This document shows, one piece after another, positions 1-11,600 of a stretch of 64,000 bases of DNA. The notes below the pieces were generated by a model, which was not told the DNA's origin, ran no database searches, and was given only the letters and a program-made list of their open reading frames with translations. Numbering within the stretch: position 1 is the first letter of the stretch; every line of letters begins with the position of its first letter. Where the stretch lies: contig NC_030677.2 of assembly GCF_000004195.4 (NCBI RefSeq), forward strand, positions 114,849,036-114,913,035, written 5' to 3'. This DNA is from Xenopus tropicalis (taxonomy: Eukaryota > Chordata > Amphibia > Anura > Pipidae). Position numbers and translations under genes: made by a program.

Positions 1-598
1 GATTTTTTTTCAGTTGCAGCTATACCAGTAATAGTCACATATTGGCTATTTCTAGCTGGCCTGAGCAATAACAAAGGGATTGTGTGTTAAGTGTTGCCTC
101 CAGCAGATGGTGTTTTGACTATGCTTATAGCAATAGGCTGCACCCCTTTATCATAATGTAGCCTATCACTGCAGTTATTCCAGAACTTGCTCATTACCAG
201 CCATAAAGGCCATACCAGCCATGTAAACATTCATTTACAACCACAAGTTTGTGCAAAGTGCATTTTGTGAGCACACCTTTTGCTCTTTTTTTACCTTGTC
301 AGAAAAAGCTATTTTTCATGGCAGGGATAGGCAACCTGCTAACACAGTGCACTGTATACCTTGTAATTTTGTAACAGGAAGTGTGCCATGGGCATTTCTT
401 TGCAATCAAATTTTGTGGAGAGAGGTCCCATTATTTACTTCTGGTTGCTATTCAAGCACCATCTGCCTATAATAAAAAGAAAAACACATTTGCTCTTTGC
501 TCTAAAACAAACATATTAAGACTGCTACTTTTTACATACATTGTCTACAATTGTCAATATTTAGCACTGCTGCCTTGAAAAGGAGTGGTCCTGACTTA
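1..598. other. Unassigned single-copy-like DNA
   Basis: No repeat family, splice-framed exon or RNA gene was recognised. The frames of 65-73 codons here lack any recognisable protein signature and look like chance frames. Confidence 0.5.
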
Positions 599-835
599 GA
601 TTCCAACTAGGGTCCTACCTCATAATGACTGTATTATTTTCCAATAGATTTTTTTCACACTCCAAAAACATACAGGCACATTTAAGGGGCTTCTGATGAT
701 ACTGACTCTAGTGTGTGTTTAGAGAGAACGTGATAGCTTAGCTTGTAAGATGCACTGGGGCAGGAACTGAAATAATTTATGTTTAAATTCTTTAAAGTAG
801 TGTGGAAAATGCTTTGTAATAAACAACAGATAGTA
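599..835 (+). mobile_element. SINE, 3' half (tRNA-headed SINE family)
   Basis: The segment has the body and tail landmarks of a frog tRNA-derived SINE: a CACTCCAAAAACATACAGGC box, a TAGTGTGTGTTTAGAGAGAA block, then TTGTAAGATGCACTGGGGCA, which corresponds to the TTGTAAGCTC..GGGGCAGG tail. The tRNA-like head is missing, so the copy is 5' truncated. The tail matches that of the LINE at 24006-24425, as expected if that LINE type supplies the reverse transcriptase. It is divergent and old. Confidence 0.7.
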
Positions 836-2870
836 ATATTATTGTGCAGCAGTTATTCTTTCTAATTTCACAGCTTTTGCCAAAGAGAAGTATAGAAAAG
901 CATTGCTATTGGGATCAACACAAAATCCTGCATGTAGCATGTGAGTCTAACGGAAGATACAGAAGTGGGCTAAAAATAATTTTTTGTGTTGTGGGCATGA
1001 AAATCTCAAATCATGAGGGGTAGTCATGCTTGCAGTTAGCTTACCAGTGAGCAGATTATTAATAATTTTGTTTGCCTAGAAGGAGGAAATCTTACATTCC
1101 TACATAAATTAAATGCAAAGGACTACTGCTGAGTACTAACACCTCCCAGACATTCCCGAATATCATTGATAGGAAGCCATCAGGGGGTACTGTCCAGTAG
1201 CCCAGGGGGGTGCTGTCATATGTCACAATGTGGCCATTTAAAAGTAAACAGTAAAAGAACACTTCAGACAGCTGTAATAGGAACAATTCCCTAAGTTTGT
1301 TCATAGCCTGTAAAGAAAGATAAAAAATGGCGACATAGCTATTTATTTAGGTATTTTGATTACTGCTTCTGTGAATTGTCATGGGTTTCTTTCCATTGGA
1401 AGTTACAGCAATTAGCATTGTGTCCACAGCTTCTAATCCCAAAATATACTGGGTATGCTCCACCATGCTTTATACTACCATCCCATTGACAGTGTTCATT
1501 GAGTACATGGGCCTTAACAACCAACAACATGACCCACTGAGAAGTTTCATTAACTAAACAGAAACATAAAAAAGCGGTGCCCTATGTAAGTGAATTATAC
1601 TTTAATAATGTCGCTCATCCTATGACTGGCTGCTAGATGCTAAATTACAGAATTTTTTAATAAAAATTTAATTTGTGAGCATTAGCTTGATTCGCATAAG
1701 GATGCACACCATTAATGTACCTAGTAGTGTTCATCTGTGGCTGCCTCTTGTAGCCAGCCAAGCAGTTGTCAGCTGAGATTCAATGTGCACAGTACCTTTG
1801 TAATTCAATTCACATGTCTTCAGTAGGTAGTGGCAAAAAGTACATAATCAAAGACACAGTAGGAGATAGATACATAAGGCTGCAGCCCCAGTGTAATAAA
1901 TGACCCCTCTGTGGATTTGACAGAGAAAATGTCAAACATAAGTAAGAATTCCATTTTCTGTTATTTAAATATACACGGCATAAAACTAATTGGATCAAAT
2001 ATTTTTTCTGTGGGATAGAAATAAGCTTGCTCCCCTAAACAAATGCACCATGAGATCTGTGTAATTTCAGTGTAAATAGCAGTGTAAATGTAAATATTAT
2101 CAAGTTGTATATAACTATTTGTTCTTTGCTGCAGAAATTTACTTGCCACCTAAATGTTTTTCATTGATTTGAAAAGGTTACACCATAAATAAATCCAAGT
2201 AAACTATCTATGTAAAATATGGTAATCTGGTGGTGTAAAAGAAAATACACAGCTTTATACATTTGCCATTAATGTATACTGCTTTTTAAATTGTAGTTAA
2301 AATGTGTTACACAGCATGATAACTAGGCCTGGAAACCAGCAACATTATGGGCCAGTCTTTGTTTCTTCTAAATAACTGCTGCTTTCCATCTAAATCCCAA
2401 TATTAAAGATGACATGCTGATACTTCACGTTGTAGCTAAACATATGGACACAGAATATAGCTAATAATTAGGGATAAATAACTTTGCTTCAAGCACCTAT
2501 GTTACAAAATAGGCTTTATTTGGCCAATTTGCATTACAGTCATGCTAGTGAACAATGGGGAGTAAAACATGGTGGCGCATATCCAAACCGTATGCTTGAC
2601 CTCACTGCAGGAGTTAGCAATAACTAACTACTGTACTGATTTTTCCATCAATGCCTATAGTTACAAAATTTGAACAGGTACAGTAAATGTTAGAAAAAAT
2701 GTTGGAAAAAAAACAAAGCACACACACACATAAGAAAAGTTACAGATAATTCTTATTCCTGTTACTGTACAAACATTTATGGTGAAAAATATATTAATTT
2801 ATATTATATTACAGTTTCTCTCAAACAATCACATAATAAAATAATGTTCTGCATATCAATTATTGTTTTA
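836..2870. other. Unassigned AT-rich DNA
   Basis: About 2 kb in which I recognise no repeat family, exon or RNA gene. Short frames of 62-70 codons on the minus strand at 1092-2149 show no known motif. Confidence 0.45.
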
Positions 2871-3005
2871 TAGTAGCTCAGTGGTTAGAACTTGCCTAGC
2901 CACACTGGGGACCTGAGTTTGTTTCTGACCTGGTCACTGTATCCAAGGGGTTTGTATGTTCTTTTTTGTCTGTGTGGGTTTCTTCTGGGTACTTTGGTTG
3001 AGAAA
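2871..3005 (+). mobile_element. SINE, 5' (tRNA-like) half
   Basis: The block begins GTAGCTCAGTGGTTAGAAC, a clear tRNA-like A-box region, followed by a B-box-like stretch and GTTTGTATGTTCTTTTTTGT and TGTGTGGGTTTCTTCTGGGT. This is the head plus conserved body of the SINE family whose 3' half lies at 599-835 and whose middle lies at 59095-59170. The copy stops before the tail. It is not a functional tRNA gene, since the cloverleaf is not preserved. Confidence 0.75.
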
Positions 3006-3931
3006 AATGATTGTTATTATGACTGACATTTCTTTATTCCTCAGTACTGGTGTAGCTTAAATTTGTTTCAAAATAGTGTGTTGATTCTGGCATAAAAAGG
3101 AAGCACAGAAAATAAATATATGATATAACTAAATGGTTTGCAAATCAGAATTTGTGCCATAAAAAATATCAGTTCAAATAACTGAAAATGATTTGTATAA
3201 CAGCATATTTAATATTTGTGTTAAATGAAATAATCTACAGACAGCCTTTAAACTTACTATACTGGCGTTGAACTCATCAGACATAAGTACAGGAAGCTGC
3301 TGTATTTTAATTGGATAGCTTCAGGGCAGGAGAAGCAGAAATCGAGCATGTGAATCCTGCATTGCTTATGTGAATGAGCTGAATAGGTTCCTTAATAATA
3401 TCCCTACTTAGTATGCAAAGCATATCTTTTCATCCACAGATTTTACTATACACTTTTTTTTGGCGTGAAGATGTGTTCTGTTATGCAAATGTAATCTTCC
3501 AGCTACAAATATGTCTTTCAAATTTCTTTATTGCCTTAGGCAGCAATTTAACGTATTCTTTTGTCTTGTACGGTAATATCAGAAACTTGCATAAGACGGT
3601 TGCATCTTAAAGTTAGTGCACATTGCACTGCTGTTTTAATGATGTTTAATGGTGGGAGGGTGTTTAATGGTGGGAGGGTGTTAGGGTAGATTTTGGGAAT
3701 GAGGGAAGCAGGCCTCAGACTGTGTAGGAAGAATAGGCCACTCAGCATTAGAAACAAAATGTAAAAAATAGGGGCTCACTCTGAGGGCTTTGAGTTCCTC
3801 TTTCATGCATTCTATCACTTGTAGTTTGGCAACTGAAGGTTGGACAATATATTGTAAATATATAACAGTGATCACACATTTATCCTTTAACATTTTCTGG
3901 CAACAGGGGTTTGTTTGTGCCCCGCCCAGCC
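3006..3931. other. Unassigned DNA with a small tandem duplication
   Basis: No recognisable element. At 3644-3679 the 18-bp unit TGTTTAATGGTGGGAGGG is present twice in tandem, a local slippage or duplication product. Confidence 0.5.
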
Positions 3932-4129
3932 TTAGGGTGAAGACACACAAAGCTACAAGTAGCAGCTATTGCCACAGCTACAAAAATAGACAATGCTAAT
4001 CATTTACTGATGTCTCTATGTGTGTTTTAGCAGAGACAGTTCTCAGTATTGTCTATGGCAGAGTATTTTCTGGCATTTTGTAGCTGTGACAAGTAGCTGC
4101 TACAAAGTAACTGTGTGTCTTTGCCCTTA
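3932..4129. mobile_element. Palindromic MITE, PIF/Harbinger-like (TTA duplication)
   Basis: An imperfect inverted repeat of about 190 bp: the left arm starts GGGTGAAGACACACAAAGCT and the right arm read backwards starts GGGCAAAGACACACAGTTAC. TTA flanks both sides (3932-3934 and 4127-4129). A 3-bp TTA duplication is the rule for PIF/Harbinger transposons, so the assignment is inferred from termini and target site. It has no coding capacity. The same terminal logic recurs at 29117-29298 and 32848-33184. Confidence 0.75.
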
Positions 4130-4281
4130 GACATATCAGGTAGAAACAACAAGAGCTGATTCTTAATATCATGAAAACTTGAAGCATTGTTTAACCACTT
4201 CAGTGGCACAGATTTTAAATGTAAAATCTGGGAATTACATTTTACAATCACACTGGCAGAGAGCCCCCTTTTAAAGCCACT

Positions 4282-4528
4282 AACTCACCCAGGGGCGGGC
4301 CAAGCCGATAGGGCGCCCTAAGCAACCCGGTCGGCCAACTCCGACCACCTCCCCGCGGGCGGTGCAGTTAGATCGGTCATTGCCTCCACCGCTAATGACA
4401 AGCGGCGGTGGCAATGACAAAGTAGCACTAGGGGTAGGCAGGAGAGGCTCCTGCCTGGCGGCCCTCAATCGTTGCGCCCTAGGCAGCTGCCTCTTCTGCC
4501 TACGCCTAGTTCCGGCCCTGAACTCACC
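4282..4528. mobile_element. hAT-type MITE with perfect 8-bp duplication
   Basis: The element (4290-4520) begins CAGGGGCGGGCCAAGCCGA and ends TAGTTCCGGCCCTG, and is flanked by the exact 8-bp direct repeat AACTCACC at 4282-4289 and 4521-4528. It is GC-rich and CpG-rich with an internal inverted repeat around CATTGCCTCCACCGCTAATG. It belongs to the same family, in opposite orientation, as 22397-22662. Frames of 102-127 codons across it are incidental. The 8-bp duplication and the CAGGG ends are the basis for the hAT call. Confidence 0.88.
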
Positions 4529-4647
4529 ACTTATTCTCCCACTAGACAATAGGCAAAGTAGGAGAACAAGTGGCCCATGGGGCCCTATCTCCACAGGGAT
4601 CCTGGACAACAGCAGCCATGTGGCAACCCTGTATGTGCTATATTTGT
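4529..4647. repeat. Possible old MITE end (GTGGCAACCCTG)
   Basis: The stretch ends in CCATGTGGCAACCCTGTATG, the reverse of a TAGGGTTGCCAC terminus that also appears near 11600. Only one end is visible and it is diverged. Confidence 0.3.
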
Positions 4648-4854
4648 GGGGCAGATTTATCAAAATCTGAGTTTAAAGCTTATTCCATAAAAACTCACCC
4701 ACATTGTATGCATCCCTAAGGGACTTTTAGAAGTGTATTTATCAAATGGGGAACTTTAACCCACTGATAAATACGCTCCTAAAAATCCCATAGGGATGAA
4801 TAAAACGTGGGTGAGAGTTTAAGCTCTAAACTCACATTTTGATAAATCTGCCCC
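4648..4854. mobile_element. Palindromic MITE, GGGGCAGATTTATCAA family
   Basis: Nearly the whole 207 bp folds back on itself. The left end GGGGCAGATTTATCAAAATC is mirrored by ATTTTGATAAATCTGCCCC, and inner arms pair around AACTCACCCAC and GTGGGTGAGAG with a centre near 4750. It is non-coding. Other copies lie at 25908-26078 and, more diverged, at 25145-25520 and 27211-27542. I saw no convincing target duplication. Confidence 0.8.
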
Positions 4855-5329
4855 TGTATCTGTCTCAGATTTGAGAGGGAAAGCCAAATGCGAACTTGTG
4901 AGAGTGGACCCTGCTGACAGTATGACTACCCTACTGGGCATGCCCCTTTAATTTGGGCCAATGACCCAGTTGGCTGAATCATTGCAGACAGTTGTATCAA
5001 AGACATGCCAATTTATTGGAACAGAAAGGTCAAGAGCAGAAGCACTTCAGGTTTTCTCATTCCTTTGCAATGGGCAGCCTCAGAGAAAACAATGAGACAG
5101 GGGACTAAAGGGAATGTCAGTATCATCAAAGTACAGCTGCAGTGTTAGAAACTTTACTATGCATAAAGCCATGCTGACACATATTCCCCTTGTAAGCAAG
5201 GAGGGGCATCGCAAAGCAAAAGCTTTATAGCTGAATAAAAGTGTTAGTGTCGAGGTTGGTAAGAAAAAACATGCTTTTTAAAGCATTAGCTGAACTATAA
5301 GTTCCATATAGGATGCTGCCACTTTGCAG
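4855..5329. other. Unassigned DNA
   Basis: No known family, exon or RNA gene was recognised between the MITE and the LINE. Confidence 0.45.
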
Positions 5330-6250
5330 AGTGATTTGACAAAACTGGAAAACTGGACAGCAAACTGGAAAATGAGGTTCAATGTGGACAAGTTATGCAC
5401 TTTGGTAGAAATAATATAAACGCAAACTAACTACTAAATGGTAGTTTGTTGGGGGTATCATTAATGAAGAAGGATCTAGGGGTTTTTGTAGATAACAAGT
5501 TGTCTATTTCCAGGCAGTGTCATTCTGTGGCTACTAAAGCAAATACAGTGCTGTTTAGTATAAAAAAAGGGCATTGACTCAAGGGATGAAAACATAATTT
5601 TGCCTTTTTATAGGTCCCTGGTAATGCCTCGCCTTGAGTATGCAGTGCAGTTTTGGGCTCCAGTCCTTTAGAAGGATATTAATGAGCTGGAGAGAGTGCA
5701 AAGATGTGCAACTAAACTGGTAAAGGGGATGGAAGATTTAAGCTATGAGGTTTGACTGTCACGGTTGGGGTTGTTTTCTCTGGAAAAAGAGGCGCTTGGG
5801 AGGGGACATGATTACTGTACAAGTACATTAGAGGGGATTATAGGCAGATAGGAGGTGTTCTTTTTTCCCATAAAAGCGATCATCTCACCAGAGGCCACCC
5901 CTTTAGATTAGAGGAACAGAGTTTCCATTTGAAGCAGCATAGGTGGTTTTTCACGGTGAGGGCAGTGAGGTTGTGGAATGCCCTTCCTAGTGATGTGGTA
6001 ATGGCAGATTCTGTTAATGCCTTTAAGAGGGGCTTGGATGATTTCTTAAACAAGCATAGTATCCAAGGCTATTGTGATACTAATATCTACAGTTAGTATT
6101 AATGTTTGTATATATAGTTTATGATGTGATAGAATAGATTGGTAAGTATAGGTTGTGTGTGCTTGGTTTACTTGGAAGTGTTGAACTTGATGGACTTGAT
6201 GGTCTTTTTTCAACCCCGTGTAACTATGTATGTAACTATGTATGTAAGAA
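5330..6250 (+). mobile_element. Non-LTR retrotransposon (CR1/L2-type), 5'-truncated 3' end with decayed RT
   Basis: Conceptual translation gives the end of a LINE reverse-transcriptase ORF. In order I see a segment with NWTANWKMRFNVDK-like residues (about 5350), a KDLGVFVDNKLS block (about 5468-5503), PRLEYAVQFWAPV (about 5628-5666) and, near the end, RAVRLWNALPSDVV (about 5960-6001), the usual C-terminal signature of vertebrate LINE ORF2. Internal stops and at least two frame changes make it a dead copy. The 3' end is a short array built on an 8-bp TATGTAAC-like unit (6218-6247), like CR1 tails. The endonuclease and most of the RT are absent. A second copy in inverted orientation lies at 63613-63905. 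Confidence 0.85.
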
Positions 6251-6819
6251 CATGCCAGTCTTACCAAAAAGAATGAGAGTGATATTATTTATTTTAAAAG
6301 TACCCCTAACAACACCCCCATTCAAGCAGTGGATGCATCAATCAGGCTGGGATGTAGCCAGCAAGCAATCAATCAATCAACAGTTTAGAGAATTCTTTGC
6401 TTTCATACTTCAGCCTATGGAAGGACTGACACATCCCCAAACCAGCATGACCAAAAGAAGAAAAAAGAGTGTTTGCTAACTATTGTTCTGATCATCTAAC
6501 GGGTACCGCTGGATTGGGACAGCTAAGGGGGAACTTTTATGTGGGGGGATTATATACAGGTATATCAGAATATTTCATATAAAAACTGATATGTTCCTAT
6601 GAATTTTCATAGGTATGGGTCAGTATTTCTTTAATTTTTTAAAAAAACAAGATCAGTTACAAAAAGGTATATAATATAAATGTTTATAATGTAAAGTTGT
6701 TCAAATTTAGACATTTCTGTAAAGTTAAATATCTTCTTTAACCTTAGCAATGGAGCATAGAGACCTATTTACTTTTAAAACAAATGCTCTATAAGGCTAC
6801 AAATTTATTGTGTTGGGTT
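6251..6819. other. Unassigned AT-rich DNA
   Basis: No recognisable element. A small AATCAATCAATCAA stretch sits near 6366, and a 108-codon frame that begins inside the LINE tail (6153-6479) has no protein signature. Confidence 0.45.
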
Positions 6820-8965
6820 GAAAACCCCAACAAACTGTTCTTCGACTTTGGCTTATTCTTCCGCTTCTTCTTCTTAGCGCCCCCCATTTTCTAAACGCTA
6901 CTCCTACAGTTTTAGTGTTACAACACCCAAACTCTCCACACTTCTTCACCCTATAGCGGAGCAGGTTGCTTGTGCTTTTCTAAGCGATCCTGCCCCCTGT
7001 CTTTTTGTGGCGCCGCTCCAAACACCCCAATTTTTCCATTGACTTTGACAGGGAAGATTCTCAAACTGCTGCTACACTTACAGCTTTGAAGCTACACCCC
7101 CCAAACTTGAATAACATAATAATGGGGTCACCCCGAATGAAACAGCAACATTTGTTGGATGACTCCAAAGTGGGAGGGGCCAACAACAGCCAATCATTGA
7201 CTTTAATGGGGAAATTGAAACTGCTGCCAATCTTACAGCTTTGAGGCTACACTCCCCAAACTTGAATCACATAGTCATGGGGTCAGCCTAAATGAAAATA
7301 TGATGAGCTGTGCGGAGCTGTGAACAGCCAATCAGATTTTACCTATTGACTTGGCGGTAATTCAACCTGCTGCCATTCTCACAGTAATAACACCAGGGTT
7401 CCCAAAGTTTTTACACTTGGTCACTAGGGGACTGCAGTTTTAGTTATGAAAAGTGGGTGGAGCCACCAACAGCCAATCAGATTTTACCTATTGACTTTTA
7501 ATGGGGAAATTTTCCTTCTGCCATTCTCACAGAATTAACACCACGGTCCTCAAACTTTTCACAGTTGGTCACTAGGGGACTGCAGTTTTAGTTTTGAGCC
7601 ACCAACAGCCAATCAGATTTGAATTTTATTGGTTAGGTGTCAGGGTTCCCAAACTTTGCACATTCAGTCACAAGGTGACTTCGTACTCAAGGTTAGAAAA
7701 AGTGGGCGGGGCCGCCAAAGCCAATCACATATCTTTCATTGTTTTCAGTGGGGAGATTTTAACTGTTGCCATTCTCACAGAATTAACACCAGGGTCCCCA
7801 AACTTTGCACAGTTTGTCACTGGGTGACTATGTTCCAAGTTTAGAAAAGTGAGTGGGGCCAATCAGATTTCACCTATAACCTTCATATGTTTAAATTTAA
7901 ATTGCTACCATCCTTTAAATATTAATACTAAGGTCCCAAAACTTTGCAGAGCTAGTCACCAGGTAACTGCGGTTCAGAGTTGAGAAAACTGGGTGGAGCC
8001 AACCGCAGCCAATCAGATTTTAACTATTGGTTTTCACTGGGGAAATTCAACCTGATGCCATTCTCACAGTATTAACACCAGGGCCACTAGGGGACTGCAT
8101 TTTTAGGTTTTAAAAAGTGGGTGGAGCCACCAACAGCCAATCAGACTTCACCTAATGAATTTTTTTTTGTTTAAATTTAAAATGCTGCTTTTCTCACACT
8201 ATTTATGTCTTTACACAGTTAGTCACTGGCTGACTACATAGTCAGGGTTAGAACAAGTGGGCGGAGCACCAACAGCCAACCCATTTCCACCCATTAAATT
8301 TAATTGGTTTACATTTAACTGATGCCATTATTTAAGTATTAATTCCAGATACTTAAACTTTCCAGATTTGTTAAACTCACTTGGTATTTGCCATTCAAAG
8401 TTAGAAAACACCAACATCCAATCACATTTCACCTATTTACTTTCAATGGTGAAGTGTAAAATTCTGTCAGTCTCACAATTTTTATACCTAAGTCCCCAAA
8501 CTTTGCACAGTTGGTCACTGGGGGACTGCAGTTCAAAAATAGGAAAAGTGGTTGGGCCACTAACAGCCAGTCAAATTCCATCCATTGAATTTTATTGATT
8601 TAAATATAGAATTCTGTCATTCTCACACTATTTATGCCAGGGTGTCCACATTTTGTCACTGGGTGACTTCGACTAAAGGTTAAAAAAAGTGAGCACACCC
8701 ACCAACCACAAATCACAATTTACTCAGTCACTTACTTTAGTCACTGGGTAACTGCAGTTCCAGGTTAGAATAAGTGGGCAGAGCCACCAATCAGATGTCA
8801 CTCGTTGACTTTCAGTGGGGAAATTTAAATTGCTGCCATTCAGACACTATTAAAACCAGGGTCCCCAAACTTTGCACAGTGTTTTTACTATATAACTGTG
8901 GTCCAAGGTTAGAAAAAGTGGGCGGAGCCAACAACAGATCAGATTTCATTCAGTGACTTCACGTT
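6820..8965 (+). repeat. Diverged tandem array of about 85-150 bp units (about 14 units)
   Basis: From about 7000 the same order of blocks repeats: GTGGGCGGAGCC, a CCAACAGCCAATCAGATTTC block, ACCTATTGACTTT, a GGGGAAATTTAAATTGCTG block, CCATTCTCACA, CCCCAAACTTTGCACAG, TTGGTCACTGGGTGACTGC, GGTTAGAAAAA. Unit starts fall near 7166, 7311, 7451, 7596, 7701, 7847, 7990, 8118, 8258, 8410, 8548, 8689, 8774 and 8918. Units range from about 85 to 152 bp and are strongly diverged. A leader at 6826-7005 contains a GTTGGGTTGAAAACCCCAAC hairpin. I recognise the pattern from frog genomes but cannot name the family. Frames of 60-79 codons inside it are chance. Confidence 0.88.
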
Positions 8966-9057
8966 TTTCAACTCAACATGAAGTTTGTTCTCAAACTTCC
9001 CTTTCTAGTTGTTATTGCTACTTTTAATTACTAATCTTTCTATTCAGGCCCTCGCCT

Positions 9058-9200
9058 CAGGGCCGCCATCAGGGGGGCACAGGGGGGACAATTGTCCCGG
9101 GCCCGGGGGTTTTAGCTTTAAATCAAGTCCGGGCCCTGTCTTTAGTTGTGTCCTCCGCTATGTGCCGCAGCTCCCCGCTACATCTGCGCTTTTATAAGGT
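9058..9200 (+). mobile_element. hAT-like element, 5' end only
   Basis: The sequence begins CAGGGCCGCCATCAGGGGGG and runs into a GTCCCGGGCCCGGGG palindromic block, a terminus I associate with frog hAT-type elements. I could not find the matching right end or a duplication of the 8 bp to the left, so it is probably truncated. Confidence 0.5.
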
Positions 9201-9650
9201 TGCATCCATGCGTGCTCACGTCACAGAACTCTCATGTCTGCTCTTAAAAGCTGGAATTTGATTTTACTATGCTATCCAGTTTGGTTTGTGTGCAATACCA
9301 GTCCGGAAATACTGTATATACGTTTCCTTAAGAAGCTTGTTAAAGTTTTTTTTTTAATATTATTAAATGTAGCCTGTTTCCCCAGTTGTACATGTGCTCT
9401 GTTTGTGCTTTCTTAGCACAGTCAAGAGTTAGATTTGTTAGAGCTATATTGTAAAATGTTTACTTTCATATAATTACAGTGTTCTTTCAGGTGAATTTGA
9501 GGTTTACAAATTTTTTAATCCTTCAAAATAAAGATGCCTTTAGCTGGTGGGACCTAGGTGTTGACTAATATGCATGTTAATTTACAACAGGTGCCTTTGT
9601 ACAGACCAGTTCCCCCTGCAGCCATGTACAGACCAATTCCCCCTGCAGAA
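9201..9650. other. Unassigned DNA
   Basis: Includes two partial direct repeats of a TGTACAGACCA..TTCCCCCTGCAG block near 9597-9650. Otherwise nothing recognised. Confidence 0.45.
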
Positions 9651-9654
9651 AAAG

Positions 9655-10262
9655 ATATATATACGGCTTATACTCGCGTATATATGGTACTGACCCTGGC
9701 CGTACGTTCGTGCGCTCAGACGCGTGCGCGCTCGCACCCCCCCCCACGGTATGTATGCGCACGTACAAGGGAGCGCACGGCACCGGGTGGGGGTGGTTGC
9801 GAGCGCTGACGCGTGCACGCTGACAGTTCCGGTTCTGTGTCCTGCAGGTACTGGCTTAGATGTGTCAGTAAATGATGTAAGTGCCTTGCGCCCACCTGGT
9901 GCCTGATGCCCACCACAGGTGTGTGCGCTCGCTCGCATGTGTGCCTTTCTAAGTTGGGAGTGCACACGGCAGAAATCTAACAAGGAGTTTTAGTTACACA
10001 GCTCTAAAGTCAATGGGAAGACAAGTTGAACAGCTCTGATGTCAATGGGAAGCAGACTGTGGTGGGCATCAGGTATTTTTTATGGCAGCTTCCTTAGCCT
10101 TCCCAAACTTGCCTGACAGCTAAAAAAAAAACATAGCAGTAGCAGCTGCATTTCCCATCCTAGGCTTATACTCGAGTCAATACGTTTTTCCAGTTTTCTT
10201 AGGTAAAATTAGGTACCTCGGCTTATATTCGGATCGGCTTATACTCGAGTATATACGATAAA
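9655..10262 (-). mobile_element. TATACTCGAG-family palindromic repeat with a GC-rich core
   Basis: The right part (10165-10262) carries TAGGCTTATACTCGAGTC, TAAAATTAGGTACCTCGGCT and a terminal TATACTCGAGTATATACG. These match, in reverse, the left part of the copy at 12411-12915. The left boundary near 9655 (CGGCTTATACTCGCGTATAT) is less certain, because it points the same way as the right end. The core (9700-9960) is unusually rich in CpG and alternating purine-pyrimidine runs such as GTATGTATGCGCACGTAC, which explains the 60-133 codon frames on both strands. Confidence 0.6.
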
Positions 10263-10451
10263 TCAGTTTTGGTTCGCCTGTTCTCAGGAACTTTCTCTCC
10301 TATTAGAATGACATTGTCTGTCTTTGACATTGTATCTTACGAGTTTGCGATAACTTGTAGTGATCAAAACAGGTGTAACATTATTTTTGGTATCAGAGAG
10401 TGATTTCCCTACCACTTTGTCAGCCCCAATTCAAATCTTTTTAATGAAAGT
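10263..10451. other. Unassigned DNA
   Basis: No feature recognised. Confidence 0.4.
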
Positions 10452-10755
10452 GTGTTTTCTAGGGATGCACAGAACCCACTTTTTTGGGTTCTGCCGACCC
10501 CGAACCCACCCTGAAGGATTCTACCGAATCCGAATCCTAATTAGCATATGCTAATTAGGATCATGAAGGGTTAAAACCCCCCAAATTTTAACCCTTTCCG
10601 AATGCTATTTAGCATATGCTAATTTATGCTAATTAACATTCGAATTAGGTTAGGCCGGGACCGTGGATTCGGCCGAAACCGAATCCATCAAAAAAAGGCT
10701 GGATTCGGCCGAATCCTGAAACGAATCCGGGATTTGGTGCATCCCTAGTGTTTTC
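10452..10755. mobile_element. hAT-type MITE with perfect 8-bp duplication (TAGGGATGCAC family)
   Basis: The element (10460-10747) starts TAGGGATGCACAGAACCCA and ends GGATTTGGTGCATCCCTA, and is flanked by GTGTTTTC at 10452-10459 and 10748-10755, identical on both sides. The interior holds inverted blocks around GATTCGG/CCGAATC and two AGCATATGCTAATT stretches. A second copy is at 42887-43077. It is non-coding. Confidence 0.9.
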
Positions 10756-11465
10756 CTAATTTAACTGAATTATAATAATAACCAATAGTTTAGCATAAAG
10801 AATTTTTGGAAAAAATTTAAGGCTTTAACTATGAAAGACCCTTATCTTAATCCTAAGAGAAGTCTTTTAAATAAATATTTGGTAAATAGATTAAAGAGCA
10901 GGAGGTTCCTGAAAACTAAAACAGCAGTTTTATTTTTCCTGATTCACCCTGATCTCCTTTATATTAAGCTTTTTTATAGCCTCTGTAACTATGACTCTAT
11001 GCAGCCTTGTCTAGTGCTGTCCTCTCATAAATCTTGTCCTCTGTCTATGCATTTTACAGCAGCTTAATAAGAAAGAATCCTATTCCAACAGCTACATTAT
11101 GTCTGCCTAAGTGAAGTTTCAGAGACTTAGGCCAAGGCTAAAATGTATGTATAGAAATGATTCTCCCAATTCTTCAGTACTTAGGCACTACAAGATAGAC
11201 TTGTGATAAATGTATTATGTATGTAATGCTCACGTCATCAGTGACCAGGAGACAGGCGCACATGCACAGAATTTACTGATACTGAATTAACATTTCAGAG
11301 TAAAACCATAGTGATTGTCAAGGGGGGATATATTACAAATGGCTGGGCAAAGTTAGCATTTGGGGGGTTTCCTTATTCTTATATATCAGAGACATTTTAA
11401 ACATCACTAAACCAGGCTTTTGGTCATCCTGGATAAAATTTGCTATGGTAAATTAATGTCTGCAG
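10756..11465. other. Unassigned AT-rich DNA
   Basis: No repeat family or exon recognised. A 78-codon frame at 10831-11067 lacks any known motif. Confidence 0.45.
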
Positions 11466-11600
11466 ATGAAACATTTACATCTACATTTTCTAAAACCTTG
11501 AATAGTCTGGGTTTTTAAACAAAACAAAAAAACCCCTAAAAATTTACCAGAAAAAAACTCGGCAAGTAAAAACTGGCAAGTTTCTATGGAAGACAATGTA
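11466..11600. repeat. Diverged repeat shared with 62719-62840
   Basis: The two loci share, in order, CTAAAACC then a (T/C)GAATAGT-like block, an A-rich gap, and a CAAGTAAAA.CTGGCA block followed by AATGGAA or ATGGAAG. This is consistent with arms of an old palindromic MITE whose ends are not visible here. Confidence 0.45.

Noticed and set aside
2871..3005. tRNA gene
   Set aside because: Only a tRNA-like promoter region of a SINE. No cloverleaf or anticodon arm can be drawn, and the SINE body follows.
4280..4663. 127-codon minus frame and 102-codon plus frame
   Set aside because: They cross a GC-rich hAT-type MITE with a perfect target duplication; there is no protein motif.
9582..9983. 133-codon minus frame in GC-rich DNA
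   Set aside because: It lies in the CpG-rich core of a palindromic repeat, where stop codons are scarce on both strands.
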